Assembly (NCBI GenBank): GCA_947458545.1
Contig: CANGYH010000006.1
Span: 62,001 to 126,000, forward strand
Direction: 5' to 3'
Source of the DNA: Cytophagaceae bacterium
Lineage (GTDB): Bacteria > Bacteroidota > Bacteroidia > Cytophagales > Flexibacteraceae
DNA: 64,000 nt
Shown here: positions 1 through 8,631 of the stretch, piece by piece
Layout of the letters: each line of letters begins with the position of its first letter
Numbering within the stretch: position 1 is the stretch's first letter
Made by a program: the position numbers and the translations under genes
Notes under the pieces: generated by a model
The model's database searches: none
What the model saw: only the letters and a program-made list of their open reading frames with translations
Told to the model about the DNA's origin: nothing

Positions 1-3000
1 ATTGGCCAGTACCGCTTCCACTGCCTCCAGCGCCTGCCAGTGAAACACTTGTGCCATTCGTTGTCCGGCAAAATGATGTATCCCTAGCCCAAACGGCAGG
101 AAGAGCATTAACTGTAATACGTTTGGTGTCAGAGCTGTCGCACCCCCTAGTATCCCTGAAAGTGTAGGTTATAGTATGAACACCTACACCCGCAGACACA
201 GGTGAGAAGGCTCCGGTAGACGCATCCGTTATTCCTGTACCTGACCAAAAGCCGCCAAGCGGGCTGACACCTGGAACAGTACTCAAGATTAGATTGGGGT
301 CTTGAATACAAATCGTATCCTGGTCAGGACCGGCGTTCACGTTGGGCAGCGGGTTTACTGTAATTAGCAGTGTATCTATCCTACGGCAAAGCCCAGACCC
401 TAAAGCATAGATTAATGCATGTGTTCCTACACCTGCTTGACGAGGGTTAAAGGTTGAATCCATACCCCCTAGCATACCGGGGCCACTCCAGATACCTCCT
501 CCAGGAGTGAAGCCCGCAAGTGTGAAGCTTATTGAATCGAGACACACGTTTCTATCTGCCCCTGCACGTACTTGTGTCGGCTCATTGACAGAAATGCGAA
601 CAATGGTGTCTTTCTCACACGTGTTCTGGTCGTACCAAGTAAATCTTACCTGAAAGGTTCCAACTACAGAGGGAGAAAATTCACCTAGGCGCGTAATGGA
701 AAAACCGGCGCTTACCGGACTCCAAAAACCTTGACCTGGCCCAGTGCCCCCAGCACCTACCAAGCGTACTATTTCTCCAGACGTAGATCTGCAAAAAGCT
801 GTATCGCGTGCCCAGACTCTTGGTAAAGGGTTTACAACAATGCGCTTGGTAGCTATGCTGTCACAGCCTGATGGATCCCTGTAGTAATAAGATATCTGGT
901 GAATACCAACACCAGCTACCTCTGGATTAAAAAGACCGGATAAGGCATTTGTTATCCCTGGTCCGCTCCAAACCCCTCCAAAGCTAGGAACCACCCCCGA
1001 AATTGTTCCTAGCAAAAACGGCGCATCCTTCAGACAAACAGTATCTTGACTAGGGCCAGCATTGACCCTTGGCAATGGCCTTATGGTTATATCAAGAGAA
1101 TCAGCACGCCGGCAGAAACCTGAGCCAATGGAATAAATAAGCGTATGTGTACCTACACCGGCCTGTCGGGGATAAAAGGTTGAATCTATGCCGCCTCTCA
1201 TGCCTCTCCCTGTCCATTGCCCGCCCCTAGGCGTGAAGCCAGTCAAAATAATGGAAGTTGAGTCTATACAGGCCTGACGATCTGCGCCTGCATTGACAGC
1301 CTGAGGTTCTGTAACCTGAATATTGATGATGGTATCACGCCCACATGTATTTTGGTCTTGCCAGTTAAACCGTACTTGAAACAACCCTGCCACTGAGGGG
1401 ATAAAGACACCCTGGGGAGAAATCGAAAAACCAGAAGATACAGCGGTCCAAGTACCTTGGCCACCACCCGAGCCCCCTGCCCCAAGTAGTTGAGCCGAAG
1501 AATTGTTTGTAGTTCGGCAAACGGAGGTATCTCGCGCCCAAACCCTCGGCAGTGGGTGGACGGTAATTCGTTTAACATCGGAGGAGTCACAACCGAAAGC
1601 GTCCTTGTAATAGTAGATTACTGTATGTGTACCTATGCCCGCTTGAATGGGATCAAAAATCCCGGATATTTGATTGGTAATGCCAGGCCCTGACCAGCGA
1701 CCTCCAGCAGGAGTAACACCAATTTGACTATTTAATGCGATTGGACCATCCCGAACACATACCGTGTCAAGATCCGGTCCCGCAGAAATGGATGGCAAGG
1801 CCAATACTCTGACTTGAAGCGTATCAGCGCGTCGGCAAAGGCCCGAGCCAATAGCGTATTCGATTGTATGTGTTCCGAAGCCAGCCCTTCTTGGGAAGTA
1901 AGATGAGTCAAGGCCCCCTGAAGCTCCGCGTCCTAGCCATATACCCCCTTTGGGTGAAAAGCCAGAGAAAAGGAGTCCAAGGCTATCTATACAAATCTGT
2001 CTGTCAGGCCCGGCTGAAACTGCCGAAGGTTCGGTTATTGACACCTGGATTGTGTCTGCTCCTATGCATCCATTTGCATCCGTAAACTGGTACCGGAAAG
2101 AAAAGACTCGAGCAATAGAAGGTGTGAATACTCCACCTGTTGAAACCGAGATATTTGGCGAAGGAGTGGGCGTGGTAATGTTTTCCCACAAAATCTGTCC
2201 GCCTGTATTTGGATGAAAGTATTGAAGCTGAACCTGGCTAACTGTACTTCTACAAACTGAGGTATCCCGAGCAGTAACCAGGGGTGGGGTTCTAAGAATT
2301 ATTGTGCGGCTTGAGCTATCAATACAGCCAAATTCAGAAGTATAAATATATCGCAAAGTCAGAGCCGTTTGGCTAGAGAATTCAGTGGGGTTTAAAAGTC
2401 TTCCGGGAAGCCTAATCCCATTTACTTTCCAGAAACCGCCCACTGGGCTCCCACTAAGTCGGATAGGTCCCGTATTTCGGCATGCACTAGAGTCTAAACC
2501 AGCTACAACGGTAGGCTTTGGTGCAACATAGACAAACAATGTTCCTGTAGCCTCGCAGGAGGTTCCCCTATTTAACGTATAGATAAGTTGGTTCGGGGTT
2601 GTGGTGCTTACTACCACGCCATTCCCCAGGGGATTAAAGTTCAAGCCTGTAACTCCAGGGCCACTCCAGATACCGCCTTGCGGATTCGGCAAAGAGATAA
2701 TCCCGCCATTTACGCAAACTGTATCTCGCGAATAAGGTAAATTGACAGGGGTAATCCCCTGCACCTTGACAATTTTGGTGTCAATCCCTTGACATCCATT
2801 GGCATTTGTGTACGCATAGAGAAATGTGAAAGTGCCGGTTCCAGATATTACAGGGTTGAATAATCCACTAGGTGTGATTGCAGCTGAAACGTTAGGAGGC
2901 GATCCAAGAGGGGCCGACCAATTGGTGCCTGCTGTGCCAAGCAGAGGACTTATCGGTTGAAGTTGTTGAGCACCACCACCATTGCAGAAAAAGGCCGTAT

Positions 3001-5683
3001 CTCCGGCATTCACCACTGGAAGTGGATTTACTGTCACTGTTGCGCGGACAGAGTCCTCGCAACCGGTAGAAGGGTTTCGGAAGAAGTATAGAATAGCGTA
3101 AGCTCCGGGAGTAGAAGTATTAAACACGCCGCTAGTAAAGTCGAGAAGAGAACTTCCAGTGCCCCTCCACCTCCATACTCCCCCTGAAGGACGCCCAACC
3201 ATCAATAGAGGTGCATTCTGGCAAACCGAGGTGTCACTTTGGCCATCACCTCCAATAGTAACTCTGGGCTTTGGGTTGATGGTAACTGACACTGTGTCCG
3301 TTCGGGAGCACGGGCCTAGACTCGCTGTTACGACATAGATATAAGTGCCTAGAATATTTGTGGGTACCGTTGGAGATGAGACAGTGCTGGAAGAAAGGAG
3401 TGGTGCAGATCCCAAGCTCTGCCATGCGTAGTTGACCCCTAGTTGACTGGCTCCACCTATTATCACCCCTGGATCTCCTTGGCATGCTTGTTTGTCTTGG
3501 CCAGCAGTGGCGTTAGGCACGGGGAAGATTCTGATGACTCTTCTCGTACTGCCAGGCCCACAGTTATTGCTAGCCGTAAGATTTACGACAAAGGTCCCGG
3601 CAGGTAGGATAATAGAGCCAGGATCGGCAGTATTCGCTCCTGGCAATGAAGGTGCTCCTGCACCGGTTATAATCCAGGAATAAGAGGTCAGGCCCGTTCG
3701 TGATGTAGAAAGGTCCACGCGTATAGATTCGCATGCTGTAGACGTATCTGGAGCACCGGCAAGGCCCGGCTTTATTGTAAAGCCATTCGGTGGATCTAAG
3801 CCTAATATGTCAGATGGAGATAGCTGGGCAGGTCCTATTACGGTTACTGTGGCACAGGCTGTTGAAGAGCCGCAGCGATTTGTTGCTGTTAATTGTATGG
3901 TGTACGTGCCTGGGCTATTAAACGTAATTGCTGTGTTGATTGTTGAGACTGAAGAAAGTCCGCCTGTAAAGGAGGCCCCCGAAGTGGGGGTTACTGTCCA
4001 GCTGTAAGAACTTGCTTGCCCTGAAGATAGATTGGTAAGGTTAAAGGTAAATGGAGCGCAATTATTAGTGGGGGTAAAATCAACCGGAGAGATACAACTT
4101 CCAGCATTCGCTCTTGGCTCGGAGGGGGCAGTATTTCTTTGGAATGCTGCCAGTGGTTGAGGTAAAACTATGAGAGTATCTCTAACGGTTGTGGTTCCAC
4201 AAGAATTTGTAGCCTTTACAATTATTGGATATGTACCTGCCTGGAAGGAGTGGGATATTCCAGAAAGTGATTGGTTTGGGTTTATAACTATCGAATCAGG
4301 ATTGCCCGGGCCAGAATTTGGATCTGAAAATCTAATCGTTGTCCGGGTCAAGTTGTTTGTCATCATTCTGTTTGGACAAACAAAAAGATCAAAGGGGACT
4401 ATAATTGTGTTTTGCCCTGGTGTGAGGCAGACTACAGGAGTAAATCTTAGGTTTACTCTCGGCTTTGGCTTTACATAAAGCGGAGATTGATTATAATGCT
4501 CAAAACATGAATTTTTTGCTACTAGATTGACTGTTAATTGAATGCCCTGTGCAACAGTTATGCGGCATGCTGCGCTATCTGAAAGCGCGTATCTATGTGT
4601 TTGAGGTGCTTTCGAATTAGTAATTAAAGAGTCTCCATCCCCCCATCTCCAAATATACTTAGTAGCGTTGAGTGAGTTATTGGAAATGGTAACTTGGTCT
4701 CCATCACAAATACTTATCTGGGTTGGAGGTATACTTAATGAAGCACTAGGGAACTTCTCGTTAATAACTCTTATGGTATCTCTAGAAGTACAACCCGTAA
4801 CTGGATTGAAAGCCGTAATTATGCATAAACGTACCCCAAAAGAATTATAAACATGGGTAAGCGTATCAGGAACGGTTGAGGATACACCATTGGGACTTCC
4901 ATCTCCCCATGCAAAAGTGTAAATTGTTCCTGGGTTAGATACTGATTGATTCTCAAAGCTGAATCTATGAATGGAGTCTGTACTATTTGCGTTTGCTATG
5001 CAGCGAGTGAAAGAAAAATTGGTTTCGAAATCAGGGTCTCTAACAATGATCTTAGGAGTAGCTCTGCTTTGAACCGATCCTGAGTATGGCTGGCTAGAGC
5101 ATCCTAAAGGACTTACAGCAGTTAGCAGAACGTTAAAATTTGCAGTTGACCCGGTCGGTGAGAATGCGTGACTTACAGAATTGCCTCTAGCTGTATTGCG
5201 AGAACCAGAAGCTGGATCGCCAAAATTCCAATTGTAGGTTAATCCTCCCACTGGACTGTTTACGCTAAAGCCAACCTGAGTTTGACCACACTGTGGGCTT
5301 AAAGGAATGGGTGTAAAAGCCGGAGTAGTAGGTATGGCATCGACTCCAAAATTTACGAGCATGGAGTCTTTGCAAAAGGGAGAACTCCTTATAAATACTA
5401 AAACTGCAGTGTAGTTCCCTGCTGCCCCTATTGTCTGACTTGCCGAGCCGTTGCCGGGCACAACCGTCGGGCCTGCAACGCGTGTATTTCCTTGATAGAT
5501 ATAGAGGCGATACGTTCCACCAGGTTGGTTGTTAGGATTGTTAAATGCTATAGGTTGACCATTGCATCGTGAAGCCTGTATGTCTGAAAGTCGGAATGTT
5601 GTAACGTTACACTGTGCAATAGAGTATCTGATTGGTGCAAAAATTGCAATGATAAATAAAAGTATAAGACAGAGCTTCGGCAT
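1..5683 (-). CDS. Giant secreted PKD/Ig-like repeat surface protein (3' end outside window)
   Basis: One uninterrupted minus-strand frame runs from an ATG at 5683 off the left edge (about 1894 codons visible); I checked several stretches and found no stop. The N-terminus (MPKLCLILLFIIAIFAPIR...) is a signal peptide. PKD-type segments follow, such as WNFGDP and FAWGDGSPN. The distal part is a chain of roughly 80-residue modules with GGxWSGPGI, FxPxxAGxGTHT and VNPLP motifs, repeated in a three-module super-unit of about 720-725 bp from about 120 to 2310. Such chains are typical of Bacteroidota adhesin-like proteins exported by T9SS; the C-terminal sorting domain would lie beyond the window. 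The DNA is visibly AT-richer than the rest of the window, suggesting acquisition. Ligand unknown. Confidence 0.85.
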   Translation of the reverse strand, partial: MPKLCLILLFIIAIFAPIRYSIAQCNVTTFRLSDIQASRCNGQPIAFNNPNNQPGGTYRLYIYQGNTRVAGPTVVPGNGSASQTIGAAGNYTAVLVFIRSSPFCKDSMLVNFGVDAIPTTPAFTPIPLSPQCGQTQVGFSVNSPVGGLTYNWNFGDPASGSRNTARGNSVSHAFSPTGSTANFNVLLTAVSPLGCSSQPYSGSVQSRATPKIIVRDPDFETNFSFTRCIANANSTDSIHRFSFENQSVSNPGTIYTFAWGDGSPNGVSSTVPDTLTHVYNSFGVRLCIITAFNPVTGCTSRDTIRVINEKFPSASLSIPPTQISICDGDQVTISNNSLNATKYIWRWGDGDSLITNSKAPQTHRYALSDSAACRITVAQGIQLTVNLVAKNSCFEHYNQSPLYVKPKPRVNLRFTPVVCLTPGQNTIIVPFDLFVCPNRMMTNNLTRTTIRFSDPNSGPGNPDSIVINPNQSLSGISHSFQAGTYPIIVKATNSCGTTTVRDTLIVLPQPLAAFQRNTAPSEPRANAGSCISPVDFTPTNNCAPFTFNLTNLSSGQASSYSWTVTPTSGASFTGGLSSVSTINTAITFNSPGTYTIQLTATNRCGSSTACATVTVIGPAQLSPSDILGLDPPNGFTIKPGLAGAPDTSTACESIRVDLSTSRTGLTSYSWIITGAGAPSLPGANTADPGSIILPAGTFVVNLTASNNCGPGSTRRVIRIFPVPNATAGQDKQACQGDPGVIIGGASQLGVNYAWQSLGSAPLLSSSTVSSPTVPTNILGTYIYVVTASLGPCSRTDTVSVTINPKPRVTIGGDGQSDTSVCQNAPLLMVGRPSGGVWRWRGTGSSLLDFTSGVFNTSTPGAYAILYFFRNPSTGCEDSVRATVTVNPLPVVNAGDTAFFCNGGGAQQLQPISPLLGTAGTNWSAPLGSPPNVSAAITPSGLFNPVISGTGTFTFLYAYTNANGCQGIDTKIVKVQGITPVNLPYSRDTVCVNGGIISLPNPQGGIWSGPGVTGLNFNPLGNGVVVSTTTPNQLIYTLNRGTSCEATGTLFVYVAPKPTVVAGLDSSACRNTGPIRLSGSPVGGFWKVNGIRLPGRLLNPTEFSSQTALTLRYIYTSEFGCIDSSSRTIILRTPPLVTARDTSVCRSTVSQVQLQYFHPNTGGQILWENITTPTPSPNISVSTGGVFTPSIARVFSFRYQFTDANGCIGADTIQVSITEPSAVSAGPDRQICIDSLGLLFSGFSPKGGIWLGRGASGGLDSSYFPRRAGFGTHTIEYAIGSGLCRRADTLQVRVLALPSISAGPDLDTVCVRDGPIALNSQIGVTPAGGRWSGPGITNQISGIFDPIQAGIGTHTVIYYYKDAFGCDSSDVKRITVHPLPRVWARDTSVCRTTNNSSAQLLGAGGSGGGQGTWTAVSSGFSISPQGVFIPSVAGLFQVRFNWQDQNTCGRDTIINIQVTEPQAVNAGADRQACIDSTSIILTGFTPRGGQWTGRGMRGGIDSTFYPRQAGVGTHTLIYSIGSGFCRRADSLDITIRPLPRVNAGPSQDTVCLKDAPFLLGTISGVVPSFGGVWSGPGITNALSGLFNPEVAGVGIHQISYYYRDPSGCDSIATKRIVVNPLPRVWARDTAFCRSTSGEIVRLVGAGGTGPGQGFWSPVSAGFSITRLGEFSPSVVGTFQVRFTWYDQNTCEKDTIVRISVNEPTQVRAGADRNVCLDSISFTLAGFTPGGGIWSGPGMLGGMDSTFNPRQAGVGTHALIYALGSGLCRRIDTLLITVNPLPNVNAGPDQDTICIQDPNLILSTVPGVSPLGGFWSGTGITDASTGAFSPVSAGVGVHTITYTFRDTRGCDSSDTKRITVNALPAVWARDTSFCRTTNGTSVSLAGAGGSGSGTGQ

Positions 5684-5706
5684 AGGAAAAGTGAGATTTA
5701 AGTTTT

Positions 5707-5737
5707 CAAATATATCACTTTGAGAACTATGGTCAAA
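5707..5737 (-). promoter_or_regulatory. Bacteroidota-type promoter of the PKD surface gene
   Basis: On the minus strand TTTG (5737-5734) is followed by a 19-nt spacer and TATATTTG (5714-5707). This is an exact match to the Bacteroidota -33/-7 pattern TTTG-N19-TAnnTTTG. The predicted transcript would start near 5700, leaving a leader of about 17 nt before the ATG at 5683, which supports that start. Confidence 0.7.
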
Positions 5738-6282
5738 GTTGGATGCCTATTTTAACTTATATATTTGGCCTCCATGGGGAATTTTTTACATTCCAATGAT
5801 AAGTTTTAACATTTACAAGAATAGCTTAGCAGATTATTAACTAAATGGCTGACTAGCTGATCCTTATGGTCGTTACTTTTAAATCAGTATCGATGCTACC
5901 TATTTGTTTGATACTAAATAGTTCACGGCAGTTCCCCTACAGTTAAAACAGCGTTAAAAAGTGCAAGCAAATAGTTGAATCGCAAAACGCTACGGATGCC
6001 GGATGGTTGAAGGAAGTTAAAAAATGGCTTGAAAAGGGGTTTTTAAGCCATTTTTAGGGGGTTTCAAAGTGGTAAAAAGTGCCTTCAGAGGGTTGAAATG
6101 GGCTTTTGTGGCTTTGATTCGTCTTTTTGTTCCGTAAGCCCCTATTACATATATTATTTACTTTATATATAGAAGAAGTAAATAGTATAAAAGGCCCCTG
6201 GCGCTATGCCGGAGGCCTATATTGCGGCTATTTAGGCCTTGTTTACTTTTTACTGTTTTCCGCACCGCGAAAAGAGCCTTCT
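5738..6282. other. AT-rich gene-free stretch with a hairpin
   Basis: No convincing gene is seen between the PKD gene and the integrase remnant. The stretch is AT-rich and has a strong hairpin at 6020-6055, arms AAAAATGGCTT and AAGCCATTTTT, which could act as a terminator on either strand. It may serve the integrase frame that ends at 6283. Short frames here overlap low-complexity sequence and were not called. Confidence 0.5.
6020..6055. terminator. Hairpin with A/T flanks, likely bidirectional terminator
   Basis: Perfect 11-bp inverted arms AAAAATGGCTT (6020-6030) and AAGCCATTTTT (6045-6055) around a 14-nt loop. The A-run and T-run flanks give it terminator character in both directions. Confidence 0.55.
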
Positions 6283-7548
6283 TTAGTCGGGCTCCACAAG
6301 CCTGTTGAAGCGCTTGCGGGCGGCTTGCATGTCGCGGGCCACTTTGTCTTCTACCACCTTGGCGTAAATCTGGGTGGTCTTGAGGTTGGTGTGACCCAGC
6401 ATCTTGGAGACCGTCTCGATGGGCACGCCCTGGGATAGGCATACGGTAGTGGCGAAGGTGTGGCGGGCCACGTGCATGGTAATGTTCTTTTCGATGCTGC
6501 AGAGGTCTGCAATCTCCTTGAGGTAATCGTTGAGCTTCTGATTGGAAAGCACGGGTACAACCTGCCCCTTCTTTTGGCACTGCGCATCGTTTTTGTACTT
6601 GTTGGCCAGGGCCAGGGCTGGTGGCAGCAGGGGCACATTGCAGGATACCCCCGTCTTCTGGCGGGTGGCAAAGAGCCAGGGCTCGCCATCGGGCCCCTTT
6701 TAAATCTTGCAGGCCGTCAGGTCGCGTATGTCCGAGTAGCTAAATCCCGTAAAGCAGGCAAAAAGGAACGTGTCACGCACGCGCTGGGTGCGCTTGGAGT
6801 GCAGCCGCTTCTGCATCACGCGGGTTAGCTCGTCCTCGGTCAGATAGCAGATCTCTACCCGCTCGGTGCGGATCTTGTAGAGGGCCATCGGGTCGCGGTG
6901 CAGGATCTCGCGCTTGATGCACAAGTTCAGGATGGTGCGTAGCCGAGCCATGTGCTTGGCCACGCAGTTGACCGAGACGCCAACGATGGTGCGCAGGTAG
7001 TGCTCAAAACGCTCGATGAAGGCATAATCGAGCTCGCGCAGAAAGATCTCTTCCCGGTTCCACTCATGGGCCAAAAAGCCCTTTAGGTGGTTGCAGGTGG
7101 TTTGGTAGGCCTTGGTCGATCCTTCTGAGTAGCCTTTGCCGTGCAGTTGGCGCATCACCTTCAGCTACCCCTGGTATTGATCGATGAGGCCATACTTGCG
7201 CTGGCTCGTGCCTAGTAGCACGTCGCGTACTTTATCGACGAGCACGACCTTCTCGCGCAGCATGAGCTCGTTGAAGGTGGCGCGGGCTTCGGCTTCTAGG
7301 TTGTCGAGCGAGTCGTTGATGGCTTTGGCCTTAATGCCCGTACCCTTAACGCGGCCCTTGCCTGCGTTCCAGCTTTTAGGATCAATGGAGAAGCGGGTAG
7401 AGAACTCCAGTCGCTCCTTGTCCACGGTCAGGCGCATGAAGATGATGTGCTCGGTAGAGCCTTTGGCCCGGCTGGCGCGGGTTACGAAGGTGGAGCCGAA
7501 AGACTGGCGGGTGGGGTGCTTGGCGGTAAGCTCGGTAGCAGGTTGCAT
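6283..7548 (-). pseudogene. Tyrosine recombinase/integrase interrupted by two in-frame stops
   Basis: The three pieces lie in one reading frame (7548-7165, then to 6700, then to 6283), separated only by a TAG at 7167-7165 and a TAA at 6702-6700. Together they make a full phage-type integrase of about 420 codons. The N-terminal arm-binding domain starts MQPATELTAK. A SAM-like core-binding domain follows (GYSEGSTKAY, FIERFEHYLR). The catalytic domain has CFTGFSYSDIRDL, HVARHTFAT, LGHTNLKTTQIY and a probable nucleophile Tyr in QIYAKV. As in IntDOT-like enzymes, the first catalytic Arg of the TGxR motif is not evident. It lies about 260 bp from the 3' end of tmRNA, a classic integration site, and points away from it. 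Most likely an inactivated integrase; recoding or sequence error is the alternative. Confidence 0.88.
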
Positions 7549-7656
7549 GTGCTGGGTTGTTTCTGCAGGTACTTGTCAGGATTTAGGGCAGAAATGAGCA
7601 CAAATGAAGACTGTTACTATGTTTGTAACCAAATGGCAGTCAGCCACTTACGCCCC

Positions 7657-7711
7657 TTCTGGTGAGCGCAAATTTGCATTATTCCGGCGCTCACCCGATT
7701 ACTCACCAGAA
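7657..7711. repeat. Nested inverted repeats between integrase and tmRNA
   Basis: GGTGAGCGC (7661-7669) is mirrored by GCGCTCACC (7687-7695), and TTCTGGTGAG (7657-7666) by CTCACCAGAA (7702-7711). A third GCGCTCAC sits at 7801-7808, two bases from the tmRNA 3' end. The position suits integrase arm-type sites or an operator of the integrase promoter. Function is inferred from location only. Confidence 0.5.
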
Positions 7712-7751
7712 TTTGAGGGAAAGATGGGTAAAAATGAGGAACCTTATAAGC

Positions 7752-7787
7752 AAAAAGTGCCTCTACGCTATCGTAGAGGCACTTTTT
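7752..7787. terminator. Terminator downstream of tmRNA
   Basis: Perfect 16-bp arms AAAAAGTGCCTCTACG (7752-7767) and CGTAGAGGCACTTTTT (7772-7787) with loop CTAT. It starts about 24 nt beyond the tmRNA 3' end on the minus strand, the right place to end ssrA transcription. The T-runs on both strands make it bidirectional. Confidence 0.85.
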
Positions 7788-7810
7788 AGGTTTGTGAGGA
7801 GCGCTCACTG

Positions 7811-8174
7811 TGGAGTTGGAGGGATTTGAACCCTCGTCCAGTCAAGGATCTGCTGGGCGCTTTCTACATGCTTAGTTGCCTTTGATTGTCGGCACACGGG
7901 CCTGCTGGCAACTGGCCAGCCCGAGGCTTAGCTACTTGTCTTAGCCGAAAGCTCGCAGCGGGCCTTCAGAGCGTGTCGTCGGTCGACGCCTGTGCCCCGG
8001 GCGGACGACCAACCCCCGGACAGACGATGGTGTGCACTAGCTATGCAGCTTAGGCAGCCATGGCGTAAGAATATTCGCCAGTTGTTTGTTTGGTGGGTTT
8101 TCTTGTAAGCCACTACCCCCAACGGCCTGCATGCTTACACCGCCGACGCCAAGCTGTCAAGTCCTGTCAACCCC
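7811..8174 (-). ncRNA. ssrA: Transfer-messenger RNA (tmRNA)
   Basis: The minus strand begins GGGGUUGACAGG at 8174 and ends with a tRNA-like T-arm (GAGGGTTCAAATCCCTC) and CCAACTCCA at 7811. The seven-base acceptor stem GGGGUUG pairs with CAACUCC. The tag reading frame lies near 8081-8052 on the minus strand: GGC GAA TAT TCT TAC GCC ATG GCT GCC TAA, giving tag GEYSYAMAA, close to the Cytophaga-type tag. tmRNA with SmpB rescues stalled ribosomes and marks nascent chains for proteolysis. CCA is not fully encoded, so the terminal CA must be added. The 3' end faces the integrase remnant, consistent with an att site inside the gene. Confidence 0.95.
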
Positions 8175-8221
8175 ATGCTTGGCACCCGGTTGGGTGCGCG
8201 TTCTTATTGTCAAGAACGTAG

Positions 8222-8253
8222 CAAAGGTACGGATAGTTCTGGCTGGGTTGCAA
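8222..8253 (-). promoter_or_regulatory. Promoter of ssrA
   Basis: On the minus strand TTG (8253-8251), a 21-nt spacer and TACCTTTG (8229-8222) match the Bacteroidota promoter pattern. Transcription from about 8215 would give a leader of about 40 nt before the mature tmRNA 5' end at 8174, to be removed by RNase P. Confidence 0.6.
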
Positions 8254-8265
8254 GTTTGCATCTAT

Positions 8266-8616
8266 ATGGATGCTGTTATGGTTGCATTGGGTGGCGCACT
8301 TGGGGCCTTGGCCCGCTGGGGTGTGGCCAGGCAATGGCCTGGCCCGGTAGGCACATTCATAGCCAATGCGCTGGCATGCCTGTTGTTGGGCTGGTTGGCG
8401 GCACGCCTTGCGGCACTTCCACCCCCGCAGGCAGCAGCTTGGCGGCTGTTGGTAGGGGTGGGCTTCTGTGGAGGGCTCTCTACCTTCTCTACGCTGGTAC
8501 TAGAGCTGGCCACGCTGGGTAGGCAGTCAGCCTTAGGGGTGGGCGCTGCCTACCTGGTGGCAAGCCTAGTGGTAGGCCTGGGCGCCTTTGGCATAGGGCA
8601 ATGGCTGGGGCGGTAA
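8266..8616 (+). CDS. crcB: CrcB/FluC fluoride channel
   Basis: A 116-residue membrane protein with four hydrophobic segments, the size of a single Fluc subunit. Family signatures visible are GGALGALARW near the N-terminus, GTFIANALACLLLG (the conserved Asn segment) and GFCGGLSTFSTLVLEL, whose STFST holds the phenylalanine and polar residues lining the pore. Fluc channels work as antiparallel dimers in the inner membrane and export fluoride. The ATG at 8266 was chosen because upstream codons fall in the ssrA promoter region; a second ATG at 8278 is possible. It is divergent from ssrA. I saw no fluoride riboswitch in the short leader. Confidence 0.9.
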   Translation: MDAVMVALGGALGALARWGVARQWPGPVGTFIANALACLLLGWLAARLAALPPPQAAAWRLLVGVGFCGGLSTFSTLVLELATLGRQSALGVGAAYLVASLVVGLGAFGIGQWLGR

Positions 8617-8631
8617 CCTGCTTAGGGCCTA

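Noticed and set aside
6158-6580. Second reading frame through the integrase end as possible excisionase
   Set aside because: Overlaps the integrase catalytic region out of frame and lacks a helix-turn-helix pattern.
7811-7843. Possible tRNA from its T-arm-like end (GGGTTCAAATCCC)
   Set aside because: The partner acceptor stem lies 330 nt away and a tag frame lies between, so it is tmRNA, not tRNA.
7928-8122. Small frame across the tmRNA region
   Set aside because: Lies inside the structured tmRNA gene; the RNA explains the sequence.
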